DNA from: Actinotalea sp.
GTDB lineage: Bacteria > Actinomycetota > Actinomycetes > Actinomycetales > Cellulomonadaceae
Direction of reading: 5' to 3'
Assembly: GCA_014360395.1 (NCBI GenBank)
Contig: JACIXM010000494.1
Span: forward strand, 1-5,977
DNA: 5,977 bases
Part shown: piece by piece, positions 5,512 to 5,977 of the stretch
Numbering within the stretch: the first letter of the stretch is position 1
Layout of the letters: every line of letters begins with the position of its first letter
Notes under the pieces: model-generated
What the model was told of the DNA's origin: nothing
Seen by the model: only the letters and a program-made list of their open reading frames with translations
Databases searched by the model: none
Translations under genes and position numbers: made by a program

Positions 5512-5977
5512 GCGGCGTCGGGCCGGGGCGCGCGGCGGTCCCGTCGCAGGTGAAGGGTGCCCCGGCCGTCCTGGCGCTGCGTGCGCTCGGCCTCGGTGAC
5601 GCGCTGACCGGCGTCCCGGCGCTGCGGGGCCTGCGGCGCGCCCACCCGGGGCACCGGCTCGTCCTCGCGGCGCCGGCGGGCCCGGGGGGATGGTTGCGCG
5701 ACCTCGGCGTCGTCGACGCGGTCCTGCCCGCCTCCGGGGTACGCGCGCTGGAGCCCCTCGACACGGCCCTCGTCGAGGAGGTCCTCGGTGGGCCGCCCGA
5801 CGTGGCCGTGAACCTGCACGGCCGGGGACCGCAGAGCCACCGCGTGCTGGCCGCGACCGGCCCCCGGCGGCTGGTGGGGTTCGCGTGCACGGGCTTCCCG
5901 GGCGGGCCGGCGTGGGAGGGGGACGAGCACGAGGTCCAGCGGTGGTGCCGCCTGGTCCGGGAGGCGACCGGCGGGTC
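5508..5977 (+). CDS. GT9 family glycosyltransferase (heptosyltransferase-like), N-terminal part
   Basis: An open frame runs from the GTG at 5508 to the window end (156 codons, no stop); the C-terminal donor-binding domain is outside. LALRALGLGDALTGVPALRGLRRAHPGHRLVLA (from residue 22) is the classic GT9 N-terminus; D31 corresponds to the catalytic Asp of heptosyltransferases such as WaaC. PPDVAVNLHGRGPQSHR (residues 96-112) and DEHEVQRWCRLV (139-150) also fit actinobacterial GT9 proteins. The enzyme would transfer heptose or a related sugar from an ADP-sugar at the cytoplasmic membrane. The start overlaps the SDR stop as GTGA with only a weak GGTGAG 11 bases upstream, so a start at the GTG at 5550 (residue 15) is possible; either leaves the GT9 domain intact. 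This is a separate gene from the GT9 fragment at the left end. Confidence 0.88.
   Translation, partial: MSGVGPGRAAVPSQVKGAPAVLALRALGLGDALTGVPALRGLRRAHPGHRLVLAAPAGPGGWLRDLGVVDAVLPASGVRALEPLDTALVEEVLGGPPDVAVNLHGRGPQSHRVLAATGPRRLVGFACTGFPGGPAWEGDEHEVQRWCRLVREATGG

Overview
The window is very GC-rich, with G or C at almost every third codon position. It is densely packed, every gene lies on the + strand, and four of the six gene junctions are 4-base ATGA or GTGA stop/start overlaps. This points to a high-GC actinobacterium; a Cellulomonas-like or other actinomycete lineage is plausible, but the genus cannot be fixed from the sequence. No tRNA, rRNA, CRISPR array, transposase or clear terminator was found. 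No gene-free stretch exceeds about 50 bases.

Layout: (1) 1-206, C-terminal end of a GT9 (heptosyltransferase-like) glycosyltransferase; (2) 203-1255, a GT-B/GT4-like glycosyltransferase; (3) 1252-2604, a second GT4 glycosyltransferase of the sucrose-synthase/MshA-like type, with a repetitive C-terminal tail; (4) 2601-3224, gmhA, sedoheptulose-7-phosphate isomerase; (5) 3221-4732, hldE, a fused heptose-7-phosphate kinase and heptose-1-phosphate adenylyltransferase; (6) a 50-base C-rich gap with a Shine-Dalgarno sequence; (7) 4783-5511, a classical short-chain dehydrogenase/reductase; (8) 5508-5977, N-terminal part of a second GT9 glycosyltransferase, cut by the window end.

Taken together this is an ADP-heptose biosynthesis and transfer operon. 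GmhA and HldE provide three of the four steps from sedoheptulose 7-phosphate to ADP-D-glycero-beta-D-manno-heptose. The missing step is the GmhB phosphatase, and the classical C6 epimerase HldD is also absent. The four glycosyltransferases, two of them related to LPS heptosyltransferases, would build a heptose-containing glycan. A Gram-positive actinobacterium has no LPS, so the acceptor is the main open question: a cell-wall glycan, a glycolipid, an exopolysaccharide or a secondary metabolite are all possible. The system is best described as an under-characterised actinobacterial version of a known pathway, not a wholly new one.
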